Made by a program: the position numbers and the translations under genes. Below, piece after piece: positions 7,493-15,775 of a stretch of DNA of 64,000 nucleotides. The notes under the pieces are model-generated. The model did not search any database. It worked only from the letters and a program-made list of their open reading frames with translations, and was not told the DNA's origin. The stretch comes from Brytella acorum (GTDB lineage: Bacteria > Pseudomonadota > Alphaproteobacteria > Acetobacterales > Acetobacteraceae). The stretch spans positions 62,001-126,000 of the forward strand of contig NZ_JARBJP010000007.1 of assembly GCF_029309905.1 (NCBI RefSeq), written 5' to 3'. How positions within the stretch are numbered: position 1 is the first letter of the stretch; each line of letters opens with the position of its first letter.

Positions 7493-10306
7493 TTGACCAA
7501 CCCTCTGCATTTTACATTTTCAGACATCGACATTCCGGCTGAAACGATTCCACCTTCGGCCTGTTCTTATCCGGGCTCCGAATATCTGCCTTTCGTGTCA
7601 TGGCTCGTTCGCAGGACGTTCATGGGCCTGCCGAAATCAGCCGTTCTCACCGTCACGACACCCGCCGACTTCGTCTGGCTCCTGGGAGAAATTCTGGGCG
7701 ACGACCGGCTTGATGGCGGCATCCGAATCCGCCCCTTCCCCGATCCTGACATAGATTCCGTATGGTCGATCCGGATTGAAACCGCGCTCCCTCCGGACGG
7801 GCAGCTCCTCTCGGCCCATATTGCCTTGCGCGATGAGATCCTCGGCGAAGCGCCGAATACATGTTTCCGGCTGGACGTTCACGCTTGCCTTTCTTCGGAC
7901 ACTCCGTCCGGCTGGGTCGGCACGCCTATCGCCCGTCTTCTTGACCCCGGACAACGTCAGTTTCGTGCGGACATCCGCCGTCAGGCGGGCCTTGCCGCCG
8001 AGATCATCCGTCTGCGACGGGCGCTGATATCCACGACCAGACTGGCCGATCAGAACCGACGCATCCTGCTGGAGCAACGCGAAGCAGGACGCAGCCTCGA
8101 CGCATTGACGCAGGCGTGGCTGGAGGCCGACAGGGTGCGGAAAGCCGCTGAAAACAACCGGACGGCAGCGTTAGCCGAACACGATGCAGCTCAGGAACAG
8201 ACCGCTTCCGCGTCACGAGGATTGCGTCACCGCCTGGCGCGGCGCCTGTCTCCGGCCTCTTTTCCCCTCGCGCCATCGCCCGCACCCCTATCGCCTGAGC
8301 CCCTTCGGTCCCAAACAGCGCGATGCATTCTTTTCATCGCCGGAGAGCCCGACACACCCGGCGTCGCCTATCGCTGCGACCGGCTTGCCATCGCCGCGCG
8401 CGTGGCGGGGTACGAAGCCCGCGTCACGCCGTGCGCCGCAATCGGCCCGCATGATATCGCGTGGGCCGATATCATGGTTCTCTGGCGCGTCGAATTCAGT
8501 GGCCATGTGGACACCCTGCTTCGCCTCGGACAGGAAAAAGGCACGGTGACGATTTTCGATGCGGACGACATCGTGTTCGTGCCGCACCTCGCCCGCATCG
8601 ATATCATCGACGGCATCCGATCCATCGGCGCTACAGAAGAGAGAATCGAACGCTGTTTCGCGGATATGCGTCGTACAATGTTGCGCTGCGACCTCGGCTT
8701 CGCCACGACGAAGGAACTGGCCCACGTCATGCGCATCGACAAGCGTCTGACGTTGCTCGTACCCAATGTTTATGATCAGGCTACTTTGGCGCGAGCGCGC
8801 ATGGCTCACCGCATGCGCCCGACGCGCGAAGACGGACTCGTGCGCATCGGCTACGCCACCGGCTCACGCACCCACCAGCGCGACTTCGCACCTGTCGTAC
8901 CCGTCCTGCGCGATGTCCTTCTCGCCCGCCCCCATGCCCGTCTCGTTCTGTTCCGGGAAGCCGGGAACAAGCGGCCTGTGCTGCTCATGGAAGAATTTCC
9001 CGAACTGTCCGATGTCCAGGATCAGATCGAATGGCGCGACATGGTCCCGCTCACGGATCTCCCCGACGAGTTCGCGCGCTTCGACATCTCGATCGCGCCG
9101 CTGGAAACCGGGAACGTCTTTTGTGAAGCCAAGTCCGAAATCAAATATGTCGAACCTGCTCTGGCCGGCACGGTCTGCGTCGCATCGCCGACAGGCCCGT
9201 TCCGCCGCGTCATCCGCGATGGCATCACAGGCGTCCTCGCCGATTCCGCCAAAGCGTGGAAACAGGCGCTTCTGGTTCTGATCGACGACCCGGCGAAACG
9301 CGCCCGCATGGCGCGCGACGCGTACAATGACGTGCTCTGGCCTTTCGGCCCGCAGGCACAGGCACAGCGCCTGCGCACGGTTTTCGACGGGCTCGGTACG
9401 GGCGATCCTTCCGATGCGGCGCGTTCCGCCGAAACCCTGATCGCCCGGCAGATGCGCCCGCGCGCGCCACTGCCGACAATACCGGAAAGTACCGCCCTCC
9501 ATACGCAGGACTGTCTCCGGGAGGCCGAAGTCACCGTTGTCGTGACCTCCTACAATTACGCCAGCTATATCCTCGACGCGCTGGATTCCGTGCGGGACCA
9601 GACCCTGGAATGCCTCGACCTGATCGTCGTGGACGACGGATCAACCGACGATTCGACAGATCTCGTCCAACGCTGGATGGAACGCAACGCCTCCCGCTTC
9701 AACCGTCTGGCCCTGCTGCGTACCAATACGAATGCCGGGCTGGGGGGCGCGCGCAATGTCGGCATGGACGCGGCTGAAACGCCGTTTGTCATGCAGCTCG
9801 ACGCCGATAATCGTCTTCTGCCCGAAGCCTGCGCCGAACTGCGCGACAGCATGGCTGACGATCAGACGGCCTATGCCTATCCGATCATGAGAATTTTCAA
9901 CGCGACCGGCGTCGTCATGGTGGCCGCCACCCCCGACGATCCGCAAGGACATTCCAGACCCGCCCTCCTTGGCGATGTTCCTTTCGAGCCTCTCGCCATG
10001 ACGGGCGGCAACCATGTCGACGCGACAGCCATGATCGCCAAATGGGCGTGGGCCGCGGTCGGCGGATATTATGTCGCGCGCGATGCAATGGGATGGGAAG
10101 ACTATGATCTGTGGTGCCGTTGCGCCGAACTGGGCCTGACGGGCCGATACGTGCCGAAAATCCTGGCGGAATATCGTGCCCATGACGCCTCCATGACCAA
10201 TGGCGTTACGGAACGCGCCAGGCACAAGGCCCGCATCGTCGACTTCGTTGAGCGCCGTCATCCCTGGATCGACCTCGTGGCGGCCGACGCCCGTCAAAGA
10301 CAGTAG
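7493..10306 (+). CDS. Multi-domain glycosyltransferase (coiled coil + GT4-like + GT2)
   Basis: A 937-aa protein. Residues 1-160 are not recognised. About 165-240 is a Arg/Ala/Glu-rich coiled coil. About 270-640 is a GT4-like module (FDADDIVF at 355-362, then ISIAPLE and EAKSEIKYVE). About 680-930 is a GT2 fold: TVVVTSYNYASYI, DDGSTDDS at 714-721, QLDADN at 768-773 and GWEDYDLW near 867-874 supplying the ED motif of an inverting transferase. The start is a TTG at 7493 with GAGG seven bases upstream; ATG codons just upstream run into a stop. The middle module is paralogous to the first domain of the 916-aa enzyme at 976-3726. With at least two catalytic modules it could add successive sugars to a surface glycan or to the neighbouring Ser/Thr-rich protein; the acceptor is unknown. 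Confidence 0.82.
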   Translation: MTNPLHFTFSDIDIPAETIPPSACSYPGSEYLPFVSWLVRRTFMGLPKSAVLTVTTPADFVWLLGEILGDDRLDGGIRIRPFPDPDIDSVWSIRIETALPPDGQLLSAHIALRDEILGEAPNTCFRLDVHACLSSDTPSGWVGTPIARLLDPGQRQFRADIRRQAGLAAEIIRLRRALISTTRLADQNRRILLEQREAGRSLDALTQAWLEADRVRKAAENNRTAALAEHDAAQEQTASASRGLRHRLARRLSPASFPLAPSPAPLSPEPLRSQTARCILFIAGEPDTPGVAYRCDRLAIAARVAGYEARVTPCAAIGPHDIAWADIMVLWRVEFSGHVDTLLRLGQEKGTVTIFDADDIVFVPHLARIDIIDGIRSIGATEERIERCFADMRRTMLRCDLGFATTKELAHVMRIDKRLTLLVPNVYDQATLARARMAHRMRPTREDGLVRIGYATGSRTHQRDFAPVVPVLRDVLLARPHARLVLFREAGNKRPVLLMEEFPELSDVQDQIEWRDMVPLTDLPDEFARFDISIAPLETGNVFCEAKSEIKYVEPALAGTVCVASPTGPFRRVIRDGITGVLADSAKAWKQALLVLIDDPAKRARMARDAYNDVLWPFGPQAQAQRLRTVFDGLGTGDPSDAARSAETLIARQMRPRAPLPTIPESTALHTQDCLREAEVTVVVTSYNYASYILDALDSVRDQTLECLDLIVVDDGSTDDSTDLVQRWMERNASRFNRLALLRTNTNAGLGGARNVGMDAAETPFVMQLDADNRLLPEACAELRDSMADDQTAYAYPIMRIFNATGVVMVAATPDDPQGHSRPALLGDVPFEPLAMTGGNHVDATAMIAKWAWAAVGGYYVARDAMGWEDYDLWCRCAELGLTGRYVPKILAEYRAHDASMTNGVTERARHKARIVDFVERRHPWIDLVAADARQRQ

Positions 10307-10318
10307 AGCCTCCACCGA

Positions 10319-10339
10319 AAGGCGGCTTCAGGCCGCCTT
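10319..10339. terminator. Bidirectional hairpin between convergent genes
   Basis: An 8-bp stem (10319-10326 with 10332-10339) sits 12 bases after the glycosyltransferase stop and overlaps the TAA of the convergent protease gene. There is no long T run, so intrinsic termination is plausible rather than certain. Confidence 0.55.
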
Positions 10340-11276
10340 ACCGGCGACCGGGTGCCACCGAGCGGAAAAACACCTGTCGCGTGGCATAGGACAGCCAGAC
10401 GTCATGGCGCGCGAACCAGTCCGCGCCCATCAGCATGTCCGCGCCATCCTGCACGTCCGATACGGTCAGAACGGGCTCCCGCCAGAGACCGGCGCCGCTC
10501 TCCTCGTGACCCTCTCCGAGAGACAGGAGGTGGAATCGATGCCAGACATAGCGTTTCGCATTCATGTCCACACCGCTCGAAATCCCGCCGGGATCGCGCG
10601 CCAGAACGGCGTCATCGACCCCGGTCCTGCGCGCGAACGCGCGTGACACCACATGCGAACGCGCGCCGCTATCCACCAGCGCCCGCCCGGCAACACCGTC
10701 GAGCCGGAACGGCACCGTCAGCCGTCCACGATCCAGCGCCGCGGGCAATGTCTCGAACGGCGCGGGCCATGACGGCACATTGCGACAGGCGCCTCCACCC
10801 ACGGCCCAGAAGACCAGACGCCCGTGCGGGACATCGATCTCCAGATCGTAACCGCGCCACAGATCCGCGCCCATCAAGCCCATGATCGGCGGTTCGAGAT
10901 CGTCAGGAACGCCGGGCAACGCCCCCAGCGGCATCGGACGGGGCCCGAGTTCGAACCCGCCAAGCCGCAACGACCTCACGACGACCACCGGCGAAAGCGT
11001 TCCACGCCCGTTCGCGCCACGCATGACCGTCATGATGCGCGGATCCGCGCGCAGATCGAGGCGCTTCTGCGTCTCCGGCGTCACCAGACTGCCTTCCGAA
11101 CCCGTATCGACCAGCATCCGCCCGGCATGACCATCCAGCCGAACCGGGGCATTGAGAAACAGGGAATCGCTGCGGATCGAGACCTCCAGCACGGGCGCCA
11201 CATGGCACGACTCCGCCCTCGCGACATGGCTCCCCAACGCCATGAGCGCCGCCAGAACCCCGGCCCGTCGCCTCAT
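10338..11276 (-). CDS. Exported retropepsin-like aspartic protease, two tandem halves
   Basis: A 312-aa protein with an N-terminal signal peptide (ALMALGSHVARA then ES). It has two copies of the retropepsin-like signature in one chain: MLVDTGSEGSLV near residue 54, followed by GLMGADLW, and ALVDSGARSHVV near 203, followed by MLMGADWF. Each half therefore has the catalytic D-T/S-G and the hydrophobic-hydrophobic-G flap partner. Two halves in one polypeptide would fold as an internal dimer. Periplasmic location is inferred from the signal. Its ATG overlaps the xerC stop (ATGA), so the two genes are probably cotranscribed. Bacterial proteins of this kind (PF13650/PF13975) mostly have unknown substrates. 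Confidence 0.8.
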   Translation of the reverse strand: MRRRAGVLAALMALGSHVARAESCHVAPVLEVSIRSDSLFLNAPVRLDGHAGRMLVDTGSEGSLVTPETQKRLDLRADPRIMTVMRGANGRGTLSPVVVVRSLRLGGFELGPRPMPLGALPGVPDDLEPPIMGLMGADLWRGYDLEIDVPHGRLVFWAVGGGACRNVPSWPAPFETLPAALDRGRLTVPFRLDGVAGRALVDSGARSHVVSRAFARRTGVDDAVLARDPGGISSGVDMNAKRYVWHRFHLLSLGEGHEESGAGLWREPVLTVSDVQDGADMLMGADWFARHDVWLSYATRQVFFRSVAPGRR

Positions 11277-12268
11277 ATCTTCTTCCCCGCTTTCCCGTCC
11301 GTAACCGTCGCCTCCGGCATCCCACCGGCCATCGGATGGGCCGACCGCCAGACGGAGAGCAGATGGCGCTCATCCGCCAGCGTATAGACCTGCGTGGTCG
11401 AAAGACTGGCGTGACCCAGAAGTTCCTGAATGGACCGAAGATCCGCGCCGCCTTCAAGCATATGCGTGGCGAAGGAATGACGGAGCGCATGCGGCGTCGC
11501 GCTCGATGACAGACCGGCCTGTTCGCGCCAGGTCTGCATGGCGCGGCGTGCGACAGGCGCCTGCAACCGGCCGCCACGCACACCCGTAAACAGCGGCGCG
11601 TCAGGCGAGGGTGCGGGATGAACGCGCCGCCATGCCTCGAGCGCCGTCACGACGGCGGGAAGCAGCGGCACGATCCGCTCGCGCCCCCCCTTGCCCACGA
11701 TCCGCAGCAGACCATCCCCCGCGCCGCCGAGATCCCGACAGTCCAGATCCAGCGCCTCGCCGATGCGTAATCCCGCGCCATAAAGCAGCATGAAAAGCGC
11801 CTCGTCGCGCACCGCCCCTTCGGTCGTATGCGACAGCGCCGCGATATCCTCCGGCGCCTTCAAAGCATCCTCGCGCGACAAAGGGCGTGGCAGACGCTTT
11901 CTGGTTTTCGGCGCGGCAAGGAGCTGCGGCGCGGGGTTCTCGATCCCGTATCGCTCGGCGAGATAGCGGAAAAACGAGCGCAGGGCCGAAAGCCGCCGGG
12001 CCCGACTCCGCGCACGCCCGTCCGTCGTCACCACACGCCGGGTCGGCTTCTGCTCCGTTCGGGCGGTTTCATGCGCGAGCCATGCCCGGAGATCCGCCAC
12101 CTTGAGCTTTCCAAGCGCCGCGAGATCCGGCTCTCCGCCCAGATGATCGGTCAAAAACCCCAGGGCGAGACCAAGATCATGGCGATACGCCGCCACCGTC
12201 CGCATGCTGGAACGGCGCTCGCGCGCCATCCATTCCAGCCAGGTTTCGACGGCCTCGCCCGCTTTCAT
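11273..12268 (-). CDS. xerC: Tyrosine recombinase XerC
   Basis: A 331-aa site-specific recombinase. The N-terminal SAM-like domain (about 1-110) is followed by the catalytic domain with LRIGEALDL (catalytic Arg), GKGGRERIVP (Lys strand), HALRHSFATHM (H-x-x-R) and LLGHASLSTTQVYT (His and nucleophilic Tyr). With XerD it resolves chromosome dimers at dif during division. Length is slightly above the usual 300. It is followed by the aspartic protease gene with a 4-bp overlap and diverges from priA, leaving 105 bases between the two starts. The chromosomal-housekeeping role, rather than a phage integrase, is inferred from the sequence type and neighbours. Confidence 0.92.
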   Translation of the reverse strand: MKAGEAVETWLEWMARERRSSMRTVAAYRHDLGLALGFLTDHLGGEPDLAALGKLKVADLRAWLAHETARTEQKPTRRVVTTDGRARSRARRLSALRSFFRYLAERYGIENPAPQLLAAPKTRKRLPRPLSREDALKAPEDIAALSHTTEGAVRDEALFMLLYGAGLRIGEALDLDCRDLGGAGDGLLRIVGKGGRERIVPLLPAVVTALEAWRRVHPAPSPDAPLFTGVRGGRLQAPVARRAMQTWREQAGLSSSATPHALRHSFATHMLEGGADLRSIQELLGHASLSTTQVYTLADERHLLSVWRSAHPMAGGMPEATVTDGKAGKKI

Positions 12269-12373
12269 GCCCGCGCGGCCTCAACGGAAAACAGATGGAA
12301 CCCCGCCGTACGGCGACGCGCGCGCTCATTCGCGCTAGGCTCGATCCGGAGCAGGGAGCCATCGACAGTCAGC

Positions 12374-14614
12374 ATGATGCGGGAAACATTAGTCGAGCCG
12401 AAGGACAAGCGCGAGAGCCGCGAACGCCTGCCCGTTCTCCTGCCGCTCCCTTTCCCCGGCCCGCTGGACTATCTCCCCCCCTCCGTCGGCGACATTCCGG
12501 AGCCGGGAACGCTCGTCCGCGTCCCGCTCGGACGACGGGAGGAAACCGGCTGCGTCTGGGACGTCGACTCGACCGTGCCCCCCGATCTCGCGGCCCCGCC
12601 CGGACCCGCCATCGACGTCAGGCGGCTGCGTCCCATCCGCGCGACCCTCGACATTCCACGCCTGCCGCAATCCCTGCGCCGCTTCGTGGACTGGCTGGCC
12701 GCCTATACGCTGACGCCGCCCGGCCTCGTGCTCGCCATGGCCCTGCGTGCCTGCAACACCGACACGCCCCGCCCCAGGCTTGGCTGGACGCGTGGCGAAA
12801 CCGACCCCGCCGACATTCGCATGACCCCGGCCCGCGCACGCGTTCTCGGAGCCCTCGGCAACGCCCCGCGCTCGACGGGCGACCTCGCAAGCCTCGCCGA
12901 TGCCAGCCCCGCCGTCATACGCGGCATGGCCGCCATCGGCCTTTTGCGCGAAACACCCCTGCCGCCCGAGGCGCATTTCGCAACCCTCGACCCCGCCTTC
13001 AACCCGCCCGTTCTCTCCCCCGGACAGGCGGAGGTCGCGCAGGAGTTGCGCGCCGGTGTGGACGCGCGTTGTTTCAGCGCGACCTTGCTCGAAGGCGTGA
13101 CCGGGTCCGGCAAGACGGAAGTCTATCTCGAAGCGGTCGCCGAGGCCCTGCGGCAGGGCCGTCAGGTTCTCGTGCTGCTGCCCGAAATCGCGCTCTCGGC
13201 GCAATGGGCCGAGCGCTTCACGAAGCGCTTCGGCGCGCAGGCCGCCATCTGGCATTCGGACCTCGGCACGAAGCGTCGCCGCATCACGTGGCGCGCCGTG
13301 CTCGACGGTCAGGCGCGCGTGGTCGTCGGCGCGCGCTCCGCGCTGTTCCTGCCTTTCGTGGATCTGGGGCTGATCGTCGTGGATGAGGAACACGACACCG
13401 CCTTCAAGCAGGAAGACGGCGTGACCTATCACGGTCGCGACATGGCCGTCGTGCGCGCGCGCCTCGCCGATGTGCCGATCGTCCTGGCCTCCGCCACTCC
13501 GAGCCTCGAAACCGTCGCGAACGTCGAAGCCGGGCGCTACCGCCATCTGCACCTCGCGGACCGCCACGGCGGCGCCCTCATGCCCGATGTCGAACTTCTC
13601 GACATGCGCACCCATCCGCCCGAACGCGGGCTGTTCCTCTCGCCCGTCCTGACCGACGCCATCGAACAGAGCTTCGCCCGCGGCGAACAGGCCATGCTGT
13701 TCCTCAACCGGCGGGGTTACGCGCCCCTGACCCTCTGTCGCGCCTGCGGTTTTCGCATGGAATGCCCGAACTGTTCGGCCTGGCTGGTCGAGCATCGCGT
13801 CCGCCACGAACTCGCCTGTCATCATTGCGGCCATACCGAGCCCATGCCACCGACCTGCCCAGGCTGTCAGGCCGAGAACAGTCTCGTGCCGATCGGCCCC
13901 GGCATCGAACGCATCCTCGAGGAATCCCGCGCCCGTTTCCCTGATGCGCGCATTCTCGTCATGGCCTCGGACACGCTCGGCTCACCCCAGGCCACCGCCG
14001 AGGCCGTCCGTCAGATTTCGGCGCGCGAGGTCGATCTCATCATCGGTACGCAGATCGTCGCCAAAGGCTGGCATTTTCCGCATCTGACGCTCGTCGGCGT
14101 GGTGGATGCGGATCTCGGCCTCGGCGGCGGCGATCTGCGCGCCGCCGAACGCACGGTCCAGTTGCTCCATCAGGTGGCCGGCCGCGCGGGCCGCGCCGAA
14201 GCGCCCGGCCACGTGTTTCTCCAGAGCTATGTCTGCGAGCATCCCGTCATGAAAGCGCTCGTCTCGGGCGACTATCAGGGCTTCCTGGCCCAGGAAGCCG
14301 CCCAGCGCCGTCCGGGCTTCTGGCCGCCCTATGGCCGCCTCGCCGCGCTGATTGTCAGCGCCCACACCGCCGAAGCCGCCGATCGTCTCGCCCGCACGAT
14401 CGGCGAGCACGCCCCCCGGATCCCGGGCGTGCAGATTCTCGGTCCCGCCCCGGCGCCGCTCGCGCTGCTGCGGGGGCGTCACCGTCGCCGCCTCCTGCTG
14501 CGCGCGCCGCGCAACATCGCCGTTCAGCCTATCCTGCGCCATTGGCTGGCGGGACTGCGAACCGCGTCTCAGGAGAAAGTTGAAATCGACATCGATCCCG
14601 TGTCGTTTCTCTAA
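12374..14614 (+). CDS. priA: Primosomal protein N' (PriA helicase)
   Basis: A 746-aa 3'-5' helicase that restarts stalled replication forks by binding D-loops and loading the primosome. Visible features: an N-terminal 3'BD domain (LPLPFPGPLDYLPP), Walker A GVTGSGKTE at 241-249, DEEH at 337-340, SATPSLE, eight Cys in paired motifs from CRACG through CPGC (about 455-500) that bind two zinc ions, and GTQIVAKGWHFP with HQVAGRAGRA for motifs V and VI. Two adjacent ATG codons (12374 and 12377) are possible starts; an upstream frame extension is rejected because it lacks homology. Length fits the family (about 730). Confidence 0.95.
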   Translation: MMRETLVEPKDKRESRERLPVLLPLPFPGPLDYLPPSVGDIPEPGTLVRVPLGRREETGCVWDVDSTVPPDLAAPPGPAIDVRRLRPIRATLDIPRLPQSLRRFVDWLAAYTLTPPGLVLAMALRACNTDTPRPRLGWTRGETDPADIRMTPARARVLGALGNAPRSTGDLASLADASPAVIRGMAAIGLLRETPLPPEAHFATLDPAFNPPVLSPGQAEVAQELRAGVDARCFSATLLEGVTGSGKTEVYLEAVAEALRQGRQVLVLLPEIALSAQWAERFTKRFGAQAAIWHSDLGTKRRRITWRAVLDGQARVVVGARSALFLPFVDLGLIVVDEEHDTAFKQEDGVTYHGRDMAVVRARLADVPIVLASATPSLETVANVEAGRYRHLHLADRHGGALMPDVELLDMRTHPPERGLFLSPVLTDAIEQSFARGEQAMLFLNRRGYAPLTLCRACGFRMECPNCSAWLVEHRVRHELACHHCGHTEPMPPTCPGCQAENSLVPIGPGIERILEESRARFPDARILVMASDTLGSPQATAEAVRQISAREVDLIIGTQIVAKGWHFPHLTLVGVVDADLGLGGGDLRAAERTVQLLHQVAGRAGRAEAPGHVFLQSYVCEHPVMKALVSGDYQGFLAQEAAQRRPGFWPPYGRLAALIVSAHTAEAADRLARTIGEHAPRIPGVQILGPAPAPLALLRGRHRRRLLLRAPRNIAVQPILRHWLAGLRTASQEKVEIDIDPVSFL

Positions 14615-14642
14615 ATGCGTGTGGTTTTTATGAAAAGAACAC

Positions 14643-14668
14643 AAAAAGAGCGCTCTACGCCTCTTTTT
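14643..14668. terminator. Intrinsic terminator after priA
   Basis: AAAAAGAG (14643-14650) pairs with CTCTTTTT (14661-14668) across a 10-base loop. The A and T runs make it potentially active on both strands. It lies 29 bases after the priA stop. Confidence 0.75.
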
Positions 14669-14696
14669 AGTCATAAATATCCCAGCATTTATCGAG

Positions 14697-14736
14697 GCGA
14701 TACCGGGAGCGTGATGCAATGTATCCCCGGTATCGC
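14697..14736. repeat. Perfect 11-bp inverted repeat after the LysR gene
   Basis: GCGATACCGGG (14697-14707) is matched exactly by its reverse complement at 14726-14736, across 18 bases. It lies 19 bases beyond the stop of the minus-strand LysR gene. There is no T run directly after the stem on the minus strand, so it may be a 3'-end stabilising or Rho-related structure, or a protein site. Confidence 0.6.
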
Positions 14737-14754
14737 ACCGCCCAGAATGTGACC

Positions 14755-15687
14755 TCATGGCCGCGCCCGTGACGATCCCGGACCAGCCCCCGCTCCACGG
14801 CCCGACTCTGCTTCGCCCATCTCTCCGATCAGATCCAGAAAAGCGGCGACGGCCCGGCTGCGACTGCGTTCCCTGTGACTGAGTCCGAAGAAAGGGCGCG
14901 GCCCGAAATCGAGCGGGGCCGCATACAAGGCCCCTGAAGCCAGCGCCGCGGAGACCACGAGAGAAGAGAGCGCCGCCACGCCCGCGCCCGATTCCGCCGC
15001 CGTCCGCACGCTTTCATTCGAAGGCAGAACCAGAACATCGCGAAGCGTCGACGGATTAATCCCTGACTTCCGGAGCGCTCTGTCGAGAAACGAACGGGTC
15101 CCCGACCCCGGCTCACGCGCGATCCAGGCCGCGTTTTCAAGCCAGTTCCGATCGACGGTCTCTCCGTCAAACGGCGTCGACCGCACGAGCCGCAGACGAT
15201 CGAAGCCCACGGTCCATGCCATAAGCGCCGGATCATCGACATGGCCTTCCACGACGCCGAGTTCGGACCGCCCTTCGCGGACGGCATTGGCGACCTGCTC
15301 CGTATTGCCCAGTTCCACCAGAATCCGGATCGCGGGAAAGCGCCGTCGATATTCCACAACGAGCGGCGGCAGCCAGTAACCCGCGATCGTCTGGCTCGCC
15401 ATCATCCGCAGCGTGCCGCGCCTGAGACCGCCCAGCTCGTCGAGAACGTTCCGCGCATGCTCGGCATCGGCCAGAACGCGCCGCGCCTCGTCGAGAAAAA
15501 TCCGCCCGGCCTCCGTCAGAACGATACCCCGTCCGACGCGATCGAAAAGTCGGATCGCGTGACGGGCTTCCAGCGCCGCAATGGACGCGGACACTGTCGA
15601 TTGCGTGACGTTCAGGGCCCTGGCCGCCGCCGTCACGTGCTCGCGCTCGGCCACGCTGACAAAAATCCGAAGCTGCTCCAAAGTCAT
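14755..15687 (-). CDS. LysR-family transcriptional regulator (YeiE-like position)
   Basis: A 310-aa regulator with the LysR winged helix-turn-helix at residues 1-60 (MTLEQLRIFVSVAE, then AAARALNVTQSTVSASIAALE) and a periplasmic-binding-like effector domain from about residue 90. It diverges from the YeiH-type exporter gene, with 88 bases between start codons. A LysR gene next to yeiH is a well-known arrangement (yeiE-yeiH in enterobacteria), so it probably controls that transporter and itself. An AT-rich ATTTTTTTGATTG stretch lies between the two and is a candidate operator. The effector is unknown. Confidence 0.88.
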   Translation of the reverse strand: MTLEQLRIFVSVAEREHVTAAARALNVTQSTVSASIAALEARHAIRLFDRVGRGIVLTEAGRIFLDEARRVLADAEHARNVLDELGGLRRGTLRMMASQTIAGYWLPPLVVEYRRRFPAIRILVELGNTEQVANAVREGRSELGVVEGHVDDPALMAWTVGFDRLRLVRSTPFDGETVDRNWLENAAWIAREPGSGTRSFLDRALRKSGINPSTLRDVLVLPSNESVRTAAESGAGVAALSSLVVSAALASGALYAAPLDFGPRPFFGLSHRERSRSRAVAAFLDLIGEMGEAESGRGAGAGPGSSRARP

Positions 15688-15775
15688 TCATCGAATTTAA
15701 CGAACGAAACAAACAGATCAATTCATTTTTTTGATTGTTTGAAATCCACTATCCCGGCCGTCGGGAGAACCTTTC

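Noticed and set aside
10945-10965. tRNA T-arm-like GTTCGAACCC
   Set aside because: Lies inside the aspartic protease gene. No other tRNA arms flank it.
11273-12268. Phage or integron integrase
   Set aside because: Sequence pattern, length and the priA neighbour fit the housekeeping XerC. No attachment site or cassette was seen.
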